From Eumeta japonica (taxonomy: Eukaryota > Arthropoda > Insecta > Lepidoptera > Psychidae): a DNA stretch of 64,000 bases. Below are positions 35,801 to 47,856 of the stretch, piece by piece. Under the pieces are notes generated by a model that did not search any database, had not been told where the DNA came from, and saw nothing but the letters and a program-made list of their open reading frames with translations. Position 1 is the stretch's first letter. Each line of letters opens with the position of its first letter. The stretch covers positions 620,001 through 684,000 of the forward strand of contig BGZK01000092.1 in the NCBI GenBank assembly GCA_005406025.1, given 5' to 3'. A program made the position numbers and the translations under genes.

Positions 35801-38800
35801 CTACAAAACATGTGCTATTGAATAGTAAATAAAGTAATACAGTAATCTCTTTTATTTTTTTTTTAATCTAAAATTAAAAATGTAGTATGTTACACTAATT
35901 TATTGCGAAATAACTTCTAGTCCATCAGTGGAACAAGACATACCAATTAATATAATCACATATAAAAAGAAATATTTATTTTTTAATAAATTAATGTAAA
36001 AAAGAGACATCTATGCGCAAATAGGCTACAAGGCACAGAACAGCGCCGATGGATGACAGTAGCTACACCAACTGTGTATACTAACGCAAATAAGTCGTTA
36101 TCGCGACAGCAGCGGCGCACGCGCTCGGCGTCATACACCAGCAGAAGGGAGGTGGCGTACAGGCGGAGCGCGCACTGCCGACTCGCCCAGCGTTGAATCT
36201 TCCACAGCTGAGCCAGGAACTGAAGCAGCAGGGCGCGGCAGACGCCCGACTCGCCCGCCCCGTTTAAGTATGTGCGAATGGCTGGAACGTAACACCGTTA
36301 GATTTTAAGGAAAATAACCGTAAGTTATGTGTCAAATAACCACACCTAAGAATCCAGTATCTGCGATATGAAAAAAAAAGCAATGATGGCCGATTTATCA
36401 CGACGTTGACGTTAAACTGATAAGTTTTCAACTTTAATCAAATTAAACCAAGTGCTCTATGGCTTGAAAAAAACTCAAGCCACCGTTATTACCGCAATAG
36501 TGACAACGGTTGTAAAAAGTCCCCTAATCTGCAATGAGCTAGCGTGGGGGCTTATAAGTTCTTCGTTCCTATGAAATAAAAAACCTTAAGTCGTAACCAA
36601 GGTCCACACCATAGATTTTCGGTTAAAACGTCAGGATAAAATCATAAAAATACACTGACATTTGAACGTACGATTTTTTTGATTTTTCAAATTCCTTTTG
36701 ATGCGAGCTTTCCTTTGCGTTTTGCGTTTTCTATGACTGCGCGCATCTTTACGACATACGAGACGATATCATCATTTTTTTTTGCAATTTTCAATTTAAC
36801 TAATACTGATTGCTCATAAATTTCGATAAATATTTTTATTGTTTTATATTGAGTCCTAGCAGTTCTTCTCAAGTTCTTCATAAAGACGCCCGAATCGATG
36901 TCCTAACTAAACGCGTTTCTACGCTACACTTAACATTGAATTATCTATACATATATAATGAAAGTAGGTTGTCTTTGTTCGCCAATCACGTAAAAACTAC
37001 TAAACGTATAGACATGGGACTGGGACCATTCGATGCGGGATGATTTGTAGATGGTTCTAGGCTACTCATTTTTCGAATTCCGTAAATCCTTTGCCATTTT
37101 ATTTATAAATAAAATTACTCAGCGAAGCAGGTGGGACAGCTAGTAATTTTATAAAACGCAATTCACAACACTCTCGCGCAAGCGCTCACACTAACTCGAT
37201 GACATTACGAGAAAAACCAACGCTGTACGATACACACACAGAGACAGGCTTTATACATTGTGGCCTCAACCGTTGTTATCGCATAATTAGTCTTGTACTA
37301 ATCAGCAATTGAAAATTGACGGCATTTTGTTAACATAATAAGAAACTTACTGGTTATCGCTGTATTTAACTGTCGAAAAGACTTTTTCATGTCAAAAGAT
37401 TATGAAAGTGGTATGTTCCCGCAGTTCGGCGATACAAACTTGACACACACGAATATGTACACATATAATTATAAAAAAAAGGATTTATAAAGACACCGGC
37501 ATATGTTTTGAGAGTTTTGCGCTCAAAAGGTAAAGGACAAACTAGTGAAATTGTTATATCTACAGTAGGGCACTTTTATCGTCGACTTAAATAGCTGTTT
37601 ATGCCAGATGTTATTACCAATAAAAAAATTCGAGAAAATCTATTATTTGGATTCTAAATCGGCCACATCAAACATTTTCATTTTGTATAGTTTGAGTGGT
37701 ATAGTTTGTTCTTATATCATATGTGATTTAAATGGAAAATCTTTCCTTAAAGCATATAAATTTAAATAAATAATTAGGCCTTACTACTTTTGGTCTCTTC
37801 TCAAAACTGTATGAAGGGTTGCCATTCCCTTTTATCTTCAAAGTTTCTAATCTGTAATAATTCATATTTTCTTTTCTTTCGCATTTTTTCGAATCATAAT
37901 CGCTTAGGCTTACACGTACTTTTCAAGCATTGGACAGAATGCTCGATGTGCATTTCACACACACTTGTTAGTTTTTTTTAATTTTTAAATATCTACATAG
38001 TACTAAAAACTCGCCAGAAAATAGGATATTCTTAAGAAGTTATTCAGTTACACATGGTCACAAAAACATTATTCTAAGTATGTATAATTCTAAAATATCA
38101 ATTTAGTCATATTTCAAACTTGAAACAAATCAACTACATAACTACAAATACTATCATATATTTACACAGCAGATTTCTTTATAATGTAACATGCCTCATC
38201 ATATCCATTAACTTCCTAAATTGCTTTAATTTCAACTAGATTTCTCATAAAAATAAATGACATAGTGGTTAACAGATTCATCAACTGAAAAGAAGTGAAA
38301 ATATTTTACACAATTATCTAATTGTCTGGTCTTTCATAGCTATCTGAAGGTTCACCTATTACTGTAAAGAAACCGAGAATTTATGTTTTTTCTAACATTA
38401 CTACTTACAAAGAATTAGACAAAAAAACCGGACAAGTACGAATTTAACTCGCGTGGACAGGGTTCCATATGTTAAATACTATCATATATTTTTCTATCTG
38501 ACGTAAATTTGTTTATTGTAAGGCGTATACGGTACCGGATTGTAGAGGGTAAATGTCGGATATATTGTCTATTTTCGACGAACGAGTGATAGTAGCCATT
38601 TGGAAGTTTAATATTTTGAACTGTCCTTGACATCAATATTGCATCGCATTAATGCAAATTCCAATATAAACTGGCACTCACTAACTATTTAAGTACATAC
38701 TTAGTGATTGCCAGTTTATACTGGTATTACTGGAATAAAATTGAAACGAAGTAAGCTATAGACTTCTTATAAGTTTTACTGCAATATTGCAATACTGTAA

Positions 38801-41800
38801 AAGTTTTATTTGATATGGCACATATGTTTGCAAATCTCTTTTTAATTTTATAATTTACCCCACAAAAATGACTCTCATTGAAAGAATACCAATATATTTT
38901 TGTAAACTTGAGTATATTTGATTATTGAACATTATCTAGCACTCGCCTACCGTAAAGGCAAACATTGTGAGGCAACTTACACTTCAACGGTTGTCAACCT
39001 TAGATTGGTGAAAACTACTCTTACGTATGAGTACCAAGTGTAACGTCTCTACCTACTTCAAATTGGAAAAGAGACCGTGGAGTTATTCAAAAAGGGTCTT
39101 ATACTTTTGTTTATTTTCTTACTTTGGCAGCACAAATTCTATTTACAAATACAAAATCACATGCGCTTCAACACCTATCAGTATTCGTCACTTAAAAGGC
39201 GCCGCTGTCACTAAACAACAAGCTCTCACCTTCAATGACCATTTGCCCTTGTAATTTTTTCCCGTAGTCCTTTCCATATTTACGCAGCTGGCCATTGCTC
39301 AGTTTGAACACTTGGAATCCCGGTATACAAAATCTGTATTCGTTTTTGCACGCCGCATACTTCGATTTCTCCCTCTCGATCTTGTCGGGGGTCGCCAACG
39401 GGTCCCAAGTCCGCTTCCCTATTTTGACGTCCATCACGCAGGGTTCCAACATCCTCACCGTCAGGTCTTCCAAGATGATATACTCGTTCTCGTGGCCGTC
39501 GTAGGTGTACTTCTTGCAGCCGAAGTACTTGGGTATGTACTTCCTGAGCTCCACCAGGTCTGGGTCGTCGCTGGTCGACACGCGCTTGTAAAAATCCACC
39601 TCCCGTTGTTGGGACTCCTGCAGTATCGGTTTCATGACTGTTCCATTGTTACATTGCAGTAAACCTGGAAATTTATTTAAATAGCAAATTACACACAATT
39701 CCTGGTTCCTTGGAAGATGTCGTCACATTTTGTACTGCTGTATAACACTAAGTAAATACGAAACGTTATGATTTAGTTAAATTTTAAATTCATAAAACAG
39801 ATAATTACTGAAATAATGGAAAAAACCCATTTTTTAATGAAATTTATTTGTTGCAAAATGTGTATTATAATAGCGCTGCAAATTATCGTCTATTGCATCT
39901 TCAGCTAACGGCAGACAATGTATCCTACACTATTAAACTATCAATTCTATTACACATAAGAATTGCCTGTTTCAATCTTAAAAGGCCCCATTTAAATGAA
40001 AATGTTTATTTTATGTTTACTTAATGTTTATTAGCACTGCGGGAAGTTATCATATTCCAACGGCAAACCCGTAACACGCCGCGCACGGCTAATCGTCCGA
40101 GTCTAATCTTTAATTAAGGCAATACATATCTTAAAACAGGCATTAAAAAATTCTAACTCGAGTCGGGCAAGCGAGATCTAGACTCGTACAATTCTATTAC
40201 TGCAGCGTAATAAAGTATATAAATTACAGATTTTAGTAATATTAACTTTTTGTCATTCGATGAGGTAAACTCGTAATACAATACAAAAGTGGCGATAAAT
40301 CAGTGATTTAAAAGTGCCGGCTCCGAATTAGAAAGTCCGAATTCGACCCTGACTATGGGAGTATGGGTTTTTATCTTAAGTCGAATTGAACTATATTTCT
40401 CTCGAAACGGTTAAGTATTGATCTCGAACGTCGTCATTGCGTCGACGACGACGGCCAGTCGCAGGCTCCGACTCCGCCGGGACAACGCTAAGGGCTAAGG
40501 CCTCTCGACCTGACGGGACGATTGTGGGAAGGAGTACCTGAACAGTAGGATGAATAATTTGATACAACAAGGTACCAAGTTACACCGAGTGATATAAGTA
40601 AAATATGGCCATTTAACACGTTACACCGCTTTTGTTTAATCGAAAATGCTATACGATAAAGTATTTATAGTAAACGTGTTTCCTTATATAGCTCTCATTG
40701 ATCAAATCTGCTTTTTTATGGAATATGAAATCAGTAGTATTTTTTGAGACGAAGTAGAGGATGCATGAATATCATTCTATATTTTTTTGAAACATCGATT
40801 GACGCTAAAATTTAATTCTCACTATCACTGGTATTAAAAATTACAAAGAAGCTTTAAAAAAGAAAAAAATTCCGTCAGGCACAGAAACGACGTCATCGGG
40901 CTTTCGATTGGTCATCCCATTCGTTTTAAAAATTACCATATAGAATTCGTTACTGAAGAAATATAAAACGATGACACTTAATTCGATGGGTTATGCCAGT
41001 ACACTCGTATCAAAATCTCTCGAATGAAGATTCACAGATTATTACAAATAGATTTCACAAAAATCCATAGTGTTTTAATTGAAAATCTATAAAAAGCTTT
41101 GGAGGTGGATATAAACAGGACGAATGTCGTAATTGCCGCAAATAAATTTATAATATTTCCACACACAAAAAGATACAAATACATTATTTAATACGAAAAT
41201 GTGTAATATGAATATTTCCAACAATAATTACGTATTATATTATTGCAAATGTTCATACATATTATTGTTAATGTTAATGGATTGTTGGCGGTGGATTATC
41301 GGCGCACGCGCATCTACTGTGAATATTAGTTGGCATTTCGATACTTCTAGTAAGTACTTCAAGAGTTTTGTTTGCTTGATTATTATATTATCAAAACTGA
41401 AACTACTGAATAATCCTGAGTAAATGTTTATATTAAAAAGTAATTGAAATTAAAAGCAATAAAAACATTGTCCTTAAAACATAAGATATCTATTATTATC
41501 TTTTTATACAATCTGCACTCATTTATTTCATCATAATTACTAGTCAAAGTTGAACTAAATTACTCACTAGCTGTTGTGCCATTACATGGTTGAAATATCG
41601 CATAGAACACAACGAATGTTTATAAAAGTCAATGCGATGCAATTACATTATTGATTAAAAAAAGATAATTATTTTTCACCAAAAAACAAAGAAAAGATTC
41701 AATATAGTATCAATTTAGTTACATGTATATGATAACATACTTTTTTTTCGTGCAACAATATTTAAAAAATTAAACGTTAACTATATTTAGAAAATTAATG

Positions 41801-42055
41801 TATTTTTTTATGACCTGTTCTTATGACATTATGTAATTAGTAAGCGAGTAATTAACACAAACAATATTCACCTAAGTACTTGTTGTTCTCGGTTTGCCGA
41901 TGGCCCGCCACCTGGGAGTTGTAGGCCGTTATGTCCGCGCCCGGGTTTAGGTAGGGGATGGGCTTGGCCATTTCCTTCTTGACCTCCTTCTTGAGCCCGT
42001 AGTGCACTTGATATATGGACCTTTGCCGTCGCACGCGCACCGTTTCATCGTTCAT
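32885..42055 (-). CDS. IPMK: Inositol polyphosphate multikinase (IPMK/IPK2)
   Basis: A kinase that phosphorylates inositol phosphates (Ins(1,4,5)P3 to higher forms) in nucleus and cytosol, upstream of inositol pyrophosphates. Four coding exons on the minus strand: 41872-42055, 39230-39664, 36086-36281 and 32885-33374, phases 1, 1, 2. The protein has 434 residues; human IPMK has 416. Exon 2 begins GLLQCNNGTVMKPI with the ATP-site Lys at about 73 and carries the family signature PCVMDVKIG (136-144). Exon 3 encodes LRLYATSLLLVYDAERVRR, the SSLL-type motif. Exon 4 encodes MIIDFAHAF with the metal-binding Asp at about 393, then DDNFKEGIDNFVRIFETLL. Exon 3's donor is uncertain: an earlier phase-2 site after 36137 (GTATGA) would shorten the protein by 17 residues, but the chosen one keeps the family's VY(D/E) after SSLL and follows the GC-rich coding patch. 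A hAT relic sits in the last intron. Antisense ORFs at 39295-39662 are shadows. Confidence 0.93.
33896..33932 (+). promoter_or_regulatory. TATA box plus arthropod initiator
   Basis: TATATAAG (33896-33903) is followed 34 bases later by TCAGT (33928-33932), the arthropod initiator consensus, on the plus strand. The pair lies about 130 bp upstream of the hAT relic coding region inside the last IPMK intron and opposite to IPMK. It could be the promoter of that element or of an unrecognised LTR; it could also be coincidence. Confidence 0.4.
34063..35285 (+). mobile_element. hAT transposase relic in IPMK intron 3
   Basis: The plus strand encodes a transposase of the hAT group related to ZBED/GTF2IRD2-type domesticated proteins. 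After a stop-rich beginning (SKLEVIKTICRRRIYQGVYV), an open stretch of 217 codons from 34309 includes TTQLAIFIRGIDKEFTVTEE, VWTDGVPSMVGLHKGF, NCIIHLQNLCSK and the hAT-typical EVTWLSKRKMLKRFYELRNE. It continues in another frame near 35000-35280 with LHKQGQLVNDLYSYLKAFQN. The BED finger and the C-terminal dimerisation domain are not seen. It runs opposite to IPMK and is broken, so it is not expected to be functional. Confidence 0.8.
36943..37144 (+). repeat. Lepidopteran-type dispersed repeat ending CTAGT
   Basis: The segment begins TTATCTATACATATATAATG, contains a run resembling ACTACTAAACGTATAGACATG, and ends GCGAAGCAGGTGGGACAGCT followed by AGTA. This overall shape (TATA-rich start, middle block about unknown substrate-like text, end GCGAAGCxxGxGGGxxAGCTAGT) is one I recognise from many lepidopteran introns. 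The CTAGT end would fit a Helitron 3' terminus (CTRRT), but a SINE or RTE tail is equally possible. Confidence 0.5.
38427..38480 (+). repeat. Fragment of dispersed repeat leader
   Basis: AAACCGGACAAGTACGAATT followed by AACTCGCGTGGACAGGGTTC resembles the leading part (CGGxCAAGTxCGAxTxxxACTCGCG ... GGGTTCC) of the repeat family seen at 60363-60890. Only this short leader is recognisable here. Confidence 0.45.
39665..41871. other. IPMK intron 1
   Basis: Non-coding. The patch 40400-40520 is GC-richer than its surroundings but has no readable gene. The plus-strand ORF at 41199-41423 has no family resemblance. Confidence 0.5.
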
Positions 42056-42732
42056 TTAAGGAAAATCTGTAATGCAACCGTCACTCTAACCGCAATACCG
42101 CTGAATGATAAAATGCAAAGGAAGCGGTTCGCAGGAAACGAAGTATTGTCTCAGAATGCACCATTTATTTGCCAGCGCCGGCGGCGAGCGCCAAACCGCG
42201 GAAATATCATATCATATCAGATATTAACTCGAGACTGACGTGCCGTTATCGGATCGATAGGGAAAATTCGTATTTTTTCAACAAAATCCTTTCGTGTGCG
42301 AACAAGTTTTTAATTTAAATGTTCATTCACTTTCGCGCTTCGTTAGTTCGTGGCTATGTACTGTGGTCGTCTATTTAGTTTGTAGGCGGGGAACAGAATG
42401 TGTGGCATACAGAAACGCACGATAAATTAAAAACATTTTATTTTTTATATATAACACTCGATGATATTAAAATTATATACCTACAACAAATTATACTTTA
42501 GTTTAGGCTTTATAAAAAGACTTCGTTTGTTATTAAATATTACTATATTCTACTAATTTTGTGTACAAAACCAAGATTCACGATTCAAAAACTACACATC
42601 AGTAGATATTATTTTTAAATTTACGTTAATAAATTGAATGAGGAATGTGAAATTTGAGCGGTAACTCATACATTCTAATTGTTATCGCTTATTAAATAAA
42701 ATGAAATCAACAAAAAAATCCAACAAAAATTC
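42056..42732. other. IPMK 5' region and 3' flank of HADH terminal exon copy
   Basis: The first few hundred bases should hold the IPMK leader and promoter (minus strand). A DRE-like GGATCGATAG lies at 42251-42260. On the minus strand AATAAA near 42441 could end the transcript of the orphan HADH exon. No additional gene. Confidence 0.45.
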
Positions 42733-42974
42733 TTATATTTTCTCCAAATAATTATAGATGCCTTCTCCAGTTTTTCTACCAAACTTTCCTTCAGCCACAA
42801 GCTTATCCAACAGCGCTATCGGTCCGAAAACTGGATTTTGCGTCTCTTTGTACAGCGTCGCCAACACAGACTGTTTAGTGTCCAGTCCTGTGAAGTCAGC
42901 CAGTTCCAACGGCCCCATTGGATAGCCCGCACCTAGCTTCATAGCTGTATCAATATCTTTTGCCGAAGCGTCAC
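42733..42974 (-). CDS. Orphan terminal exon of 3-hydroxyacyl-CoA dehydrogenase
   Basis: A single intact exon, 242 nt, preceded by an acceptor (CTTGTAG) and ending in TAA. Joined in phase 1 it encodes [20 protein letters not shown], then [33 protein letters not shown] and [14 protein letters not shown], the C-terminal dimerisation domain of HADH. It has the same phase and exactly the same length (242 nt) as the last exon of the plus-strand gene at 63373-63614, and is close to that of the minus-strand gene at 49774-50009 (236 nt). No matching exons 1-4 lie between 42975 and 49773. It is either an alternative last exon for the gene starting at 56556, about 11.8 kb upstream, or the surviving end of a lost duplicate. 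The lack of stops or frameshifts and the changed but conservative residues favour a still-used exon; that is inference. Confidence 0.85.
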
Positions 42975-43345
42975 CTACAAGAATTTTGGAAAAAAATACA
43001 ATAAAAATTAGTTATTAATATGTTTTTATTATAACAATATTAGACCATATGCAGTGAAAATAACTAATTATTTGCATAAGTACCACAAAATAATTGTATC
43101 ACATTCAAATAGTTAATATAAACGATGTTTCACTGATATTCAACAATCGAAAACTGCCTTCCGGATACACATTTAAAATGTTTTGTACGATCGAAATATT
43201 TTTCAATTTTAATTTTATTAAAACTCATCGATTTCCCAAAATTTAACCCTTTATTTAATACGTCACCAATTTGGAAAGTACGAGATTTTCTAGGACACAT
43301 CTTCCCGTCCCTTACATCACACATAGCTCTACACATTGGCTTAGT

Positions 43346-43399
43346 CAACCCATTTTCATTTAGTATGAATGAAAATTCATACTAAATGAAAATGGGTTG
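43346..43399. repeat. Perfect foldback with 25-bp arms
   Basis: Arms 43346-43370 and 43375-43399 are exact reverse complements (outer part CAACCCATTTTCATTTAG) around a 4-nt spacer GAAA. There is no mismatch, which suggests recent origin or selection. It lies between the orphan HADH exon and the complete HADH gene. Confidence 0.9.
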
Positions 43400-44815
43400 A
43401 GCATAAATGGGCAAACCTTCATCTTTCAAACGATCTATTTCGAGAACGTTCCACACATACTAAGCTGAGAGCGCATCTCCACTGCACAAATTCCACTTTA
43501 CATGTTTCTTCTAACTACCCGAATTTTCACTGCCATACTTAAGTGTAAAAACTAGAGCATACTGTTAATCTACTGTTACTATTAAGTTACTGTTAATCGC
43601 AAGCGAGGCCATTCGTTTCCTCAGTTAACTCTCCTTTCAATCTCTGTCATGCTCATATCATCAGTCGTAAACAAAAACCCAAATAAACAAACATTTTTAT
43701 TTGTTCACTTCCATGTTTCTTTTTTTCTCCTAGCACGTTTAATATTTTTGATTTTCCTAACCAATAAGGACAACACTTATCGAAATTCTACTCCCCTCGA
43801 TTTTAGTCGACATATAAGTACATTATTACATGGATCGACGAAACTAAAATATGAAATTAATGAAGGTGCAAAAATGGATCAAAAAGGATGTGAAATTTTA
43901 ATGTATTCGAGTCATGCACGTCACACGACAAGAAACTCCATATTCCTTTTAATGTGCTGTACTCTAATCAAAAAATCAAACACCTCCGTTTTTACTACGA
44001 GGTTTCTGATAAAACGTGTGTGACGGATCTTAGACTAGCTATTAGAGTAGTTCACGTAGACTATTAAATTGGCGCGTGGTCATATTAACCAGTTACCTAA
44101 ACGGACGAGACGACTTAAGGTCGATTTTCCTAATTTCTAAAATGTATGTTATTATAACATTTTTAATGTTATGAAGAAAACCCTTAAAATGTTTGACCCC
44201 AACCATAACTTTGAAAGTACATACTTGCGAAAAATCAAATACACCGTGACCATATATATATTGACTCGTACACATTAAAAAAATTGTATCAGAATTGTGT
44301 TAAATAAAATAATTTTCTACGGCATAATATTATAAAGACATATAATTTGTTCGTTTATCGTAGGGAGTAATCTCTGGAACAAGTAAATAAATTAATTGTA
44401 AATTTGTCACTAATCAAAAGACACACTACACCAAAATAATAAATATTATATTTTATTTTGATATTTTTTTTATATCTGCCTAGTTTCATTACAATCCTTA
44501 GTAGTTTCATGGTTCAGTGGTAACAAATATACAGCTTAACATCCATGCTTTCACTTTCATAATATTAGTCTGTGATATATGTAATTTTACGCTTCAGGAT
44601 TAGAAAGACACTACAATAATTACATATATGATATCCTCATGTACATATATACATATACTCACCCATATATGAGAGTGAACAACACAATCACAATGCGACA
44701 CAAAATGAAAAAAGTAATCCATGCAGATGAAACCACATGTCACATAATCAATATAAGTAATAAAAGATTCGATCAAAAGCAAGATTACAACCAGAATCGG
44801 AATAAATGTATAACC

Positions 44816-45062
44816 AAGAGCGGGATCGGGATTGAAATTGGGAATGGGACTGGCGTTGGAATCGAAAATCTGGACCAGGTGCGGGTTTGGAGTGCGACGG
44901 AGTCAGTTCCGACTTTGTGAGCATGATCGAGATCGGAATTAAGCACGGAACCGAAGTCGGTACCGGGACCGAAATTGGACTTGGGAGCGGGACATTGAAA
45001 TTAAGAGCGAGACTGAGATCAAAATTGGGAACGAGACGGGAATCGGAACCGTCAGCGAAACG
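44816..45062. repeat. Degenerate purine-rich hexamer tract
   Basis: The plus strand reads as a drifting 6-base unit of type GGRAYY: GGGATC GGGATT GAAATT GGGAAT GGGACT GGCGTT GGAATC, and again GGAACC GAAGTC GGTACC GGGACC GAAATT. The strand bias leaves frames open on both strands (G-I/G-T dipeptides on plus, P-I/P-V on minus), so the ORFs at 44639-44920, 44748-45071 and 44887-45075 are by-products, not genes. Confidence 0.75.
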
Positions 45063-47856
45063 ACAATTCAAATAAAGAAAATTATCACTACTTAAAGAAA
45101 GTTCCCAAACGTAAAAAAAGAATCAAAATCAATTTATGTCCACGTGAGCGATAATGAAGACCAAAATTAGTTTTTGAAATTAACCATTTCTTGGATGTGT
45201 TTGATTCGAGTATCGTCTAAAATCCAAGTCATATTAAAATATTACATCACATTTATATGAAATATTCACCTATTTTTGCAAATAAAGATATTCAAAACAC
45301 GTGTAAAGCAATATAGTTTACATACACTTAAAGAGCAGTATACCGAGTATTTCATTAATGAACTAAACTTATTAAATATTCTACACAATTTGATAGTTTT
45401 TGAAAGTGGCTAATAATCTGTCACGGCAGATATTAACCTCTTACCGTTACGCACCTGTATTCGTACAAACAAAGTATTTTGCATCTAATGGGATCTAAGT
45501 TACTACTGAATTTGTGGCCTCACCCTATTTATTTGAACTTCTTTTAAAAAGTTTAATAAAGATCTTAAATAAATATTAAAATTTTATAAATTAGATGTCA
45601 CCATACATGCAGTAAGCAATACAGTTTTGACCAATGAACATGCAACTGCTTAAAATTGTATAGGTAGATATTAAACTCGGTATATTCTATTTCGTTTTGA
45701 CAGTTAACACTTAAGACAGTTGGATGGTAGGGCGTTTTACGAGCTAATTCTGGAGCATTAGGGGATGGCACTGATGCTGCAGCCGGGACTGTCTGCTCAA
45801 CAAAAATATCTACAACGAATAACTAACGGTGTCGATTTGAAACTCGCGATGTATAGAGATACATTTCTGAAACCATGAAATTGGCGTAGCTGTGTGCCGT
45901 AATTTGAATCTGGAGTGCTACGCCCTTTGTGACAAAACAAATATGTGTAAGAAGCCATATTGTATATACACTTTCGCGATGCAATCACTACTACGAAATT
46001 GCACGTTGGTTTAAACAACAAACGTAAAATAATTGAGCGTTTTTGAGATTTTTGGTGGGCACACTTATATACATGGATGTTTGAATCAGGTTGAGTTTGA
46101 GACCATAGAGTCGAATAATTTTTAAACAATATGAAGTGTGGCCGAGAAGACACGAAGTGCAGAGAGCATCCCTGTTTGGAGAAAGCGTTAAATGACTTCG
46201 CGTATGGTGTAATGATACAGTACGCTATATGCGGCACCTGCCGGAGCAATGCGACATAAGGGTCAAACAGAAAAATGATTTAATTTCTAACTGGATATTA
46301 ATTGAAATATTCTGTTTACAAAGGTACTGAGGGACGCCTATCCGTCCATGGAGATTTCACAAATAAAAAGAAGCAGGCAATGTTTGGAATTTTCTCATTT
46401 GAAAAAAGTTGTTTCGTCAATTTTCCAACTTTGAAAAAAAAGATGCCGTTTTGTGCACTAGTCTACAAATAATGTCTCGTATTTTACAACAATTATTTTT
46501 TCAATGTCAGTATTATAGTAATATATTTTGTATTGATCGTGAAGTATTGATTCTGGTCGGATAAAGGGGAAACAGGCCCTTAACACGGAAACATGCTAGT
46601 TTGCCTCGGTGGGTTCAGCAAGGCTTGAAGAGAGATTTGTGCGAGTTGGAATCCTGTGCCTGCTATCGCACTTATGGCATTGGACGCAGCATCTTCATAC
46701 TCGCTCCATTCACGCGCTCAAACGCACACAAGCACGCACACATACTGTACAAGGCCTCTTTTAATGTGCCTTGTGTTTCAACGCATTGATGTAGCTATGT
46801 GGAGTTCAACTAGAGCGATAAACACTTACAAGTGGCTTTAATTAAAAAATATTCCGGCACTCGGAGTCTAACGCCACGCTAATAGACTACATCTTGAAGT
46901 GGTAAACAGAGATCGAGGCTTCTTGGGTTAGGGTGCATCTTAGATTAGTTAGACCGCATGGAATGACAGTGACTAAAACTAAATATAGGAAAATGAGACA
47001 GTAGGCACGTCGACTTCGTGTGTTGTGAAAACAACATTTATCAATGCACAATCGTGTGTAGCGGATTAAGCATTATTGTGTTATTACGTAGTACCTCAGA
47101 TAATTTACCTCATAAACGTTATGTGGAACGATGAATAGTCCTCTGTTTCGACGAACTAATATAATATGGGTGTGCAATATCTTCCCGTCCGTCGTAAGCA
47201 ATAAACGCTTATCAAAACAAATAATAATTAGACATATCTACTGGATATAAAAATTTAGATAAAGTACCGATATCTATAATTGAACGCGTGCAAATGGCTT
47301 GTCAATAGTGATAAATCGTAATACGTCTTATATGCGAATATTGTTCTTGTAAAACAGGAAAAAATTGAAAATTACGATTAATTGATAAAAATCAGCCCCC
47401 GACTAATACGGGCGTAATGTTCGCAGTTTTCCTTTTTGCGTGCTAAAAAGATAGGTAAATACCAAAAATTCTAAAATTAATGTATTCATGAAAAACATTT
47501 GAAACAGATAAATGAAGTTACGGCAGCGCGCTGTATGTAAATGGTTACAAAAGTAATTTCATTGTTTCTTTGTCAAGAATTAAAATAGCTTCAGTATAAA
47601 ATTTAATTTTTTCAAACTTGAAAATGCAAATAAAATGCGAAACCAAATTGTTAAACCACAATTTTAATTAACCGCCATGCAGTCATCTACAAAAATTCGG
47701 CGCGGCAATGAATTATTTCACTTACATTTGCACTTTTGTGCGTTTATTATGGCGTCAAATGGGAAAAAAATTAAAGTCAAACTCTTGTTATCCTGCTGCA
47801 AAGAAAGTGCTATATTTTTAACAAAAAAAATATCTACATTATAGTAGTACCTACTA

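Larger units (their letters stand above)
36282..39229. other. IPMK intron 2
   Basis: Intronic, AT-rich. It holds a Helitron- or SINE-type repeat at 36943-37144 and a fragment of the dispersed repeat leader near 38427. No further exon is required by the reading frame, since the flanking exons join in phase 1. Confidence 0.5.
42975..47856. other. Stretch between HADH terminal exons; no gene recognised
   Basis: Mixed AT-rich DNA containing a perfect foldback (43346-43399) and a hexamer tract (44816-45062). The longest open frame is 150 codons on the minus strand at 45797-46249. It is rich in Tyr, Phe, Ser and His, shows no domain, signal or motif that I recognise, and could be chance or transposon debris. 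The patch 46560-46850 is more GC-balanced but also unexplained. No HADH exons 1-4 were found here. Confidence 0.5.

Noticed and set aside
39295..39662. Plus-strand frames of 69 and 116 codons
   Set aside because: Antisense to IPMK exon 2, which contains the kinase signature on the minus strand.
43649..44023. 124-codon plus-strand frame
   Set aside because: Composition follows the local AT-rich background, with no domain, no conserved motif and no splice context.
44639..45075. Three overlapping frames of 60-107 codons on both strands
   Set aside because: Produced by the stop-poor hexamer tract; dipeptide-like text on both strands is not a gene.
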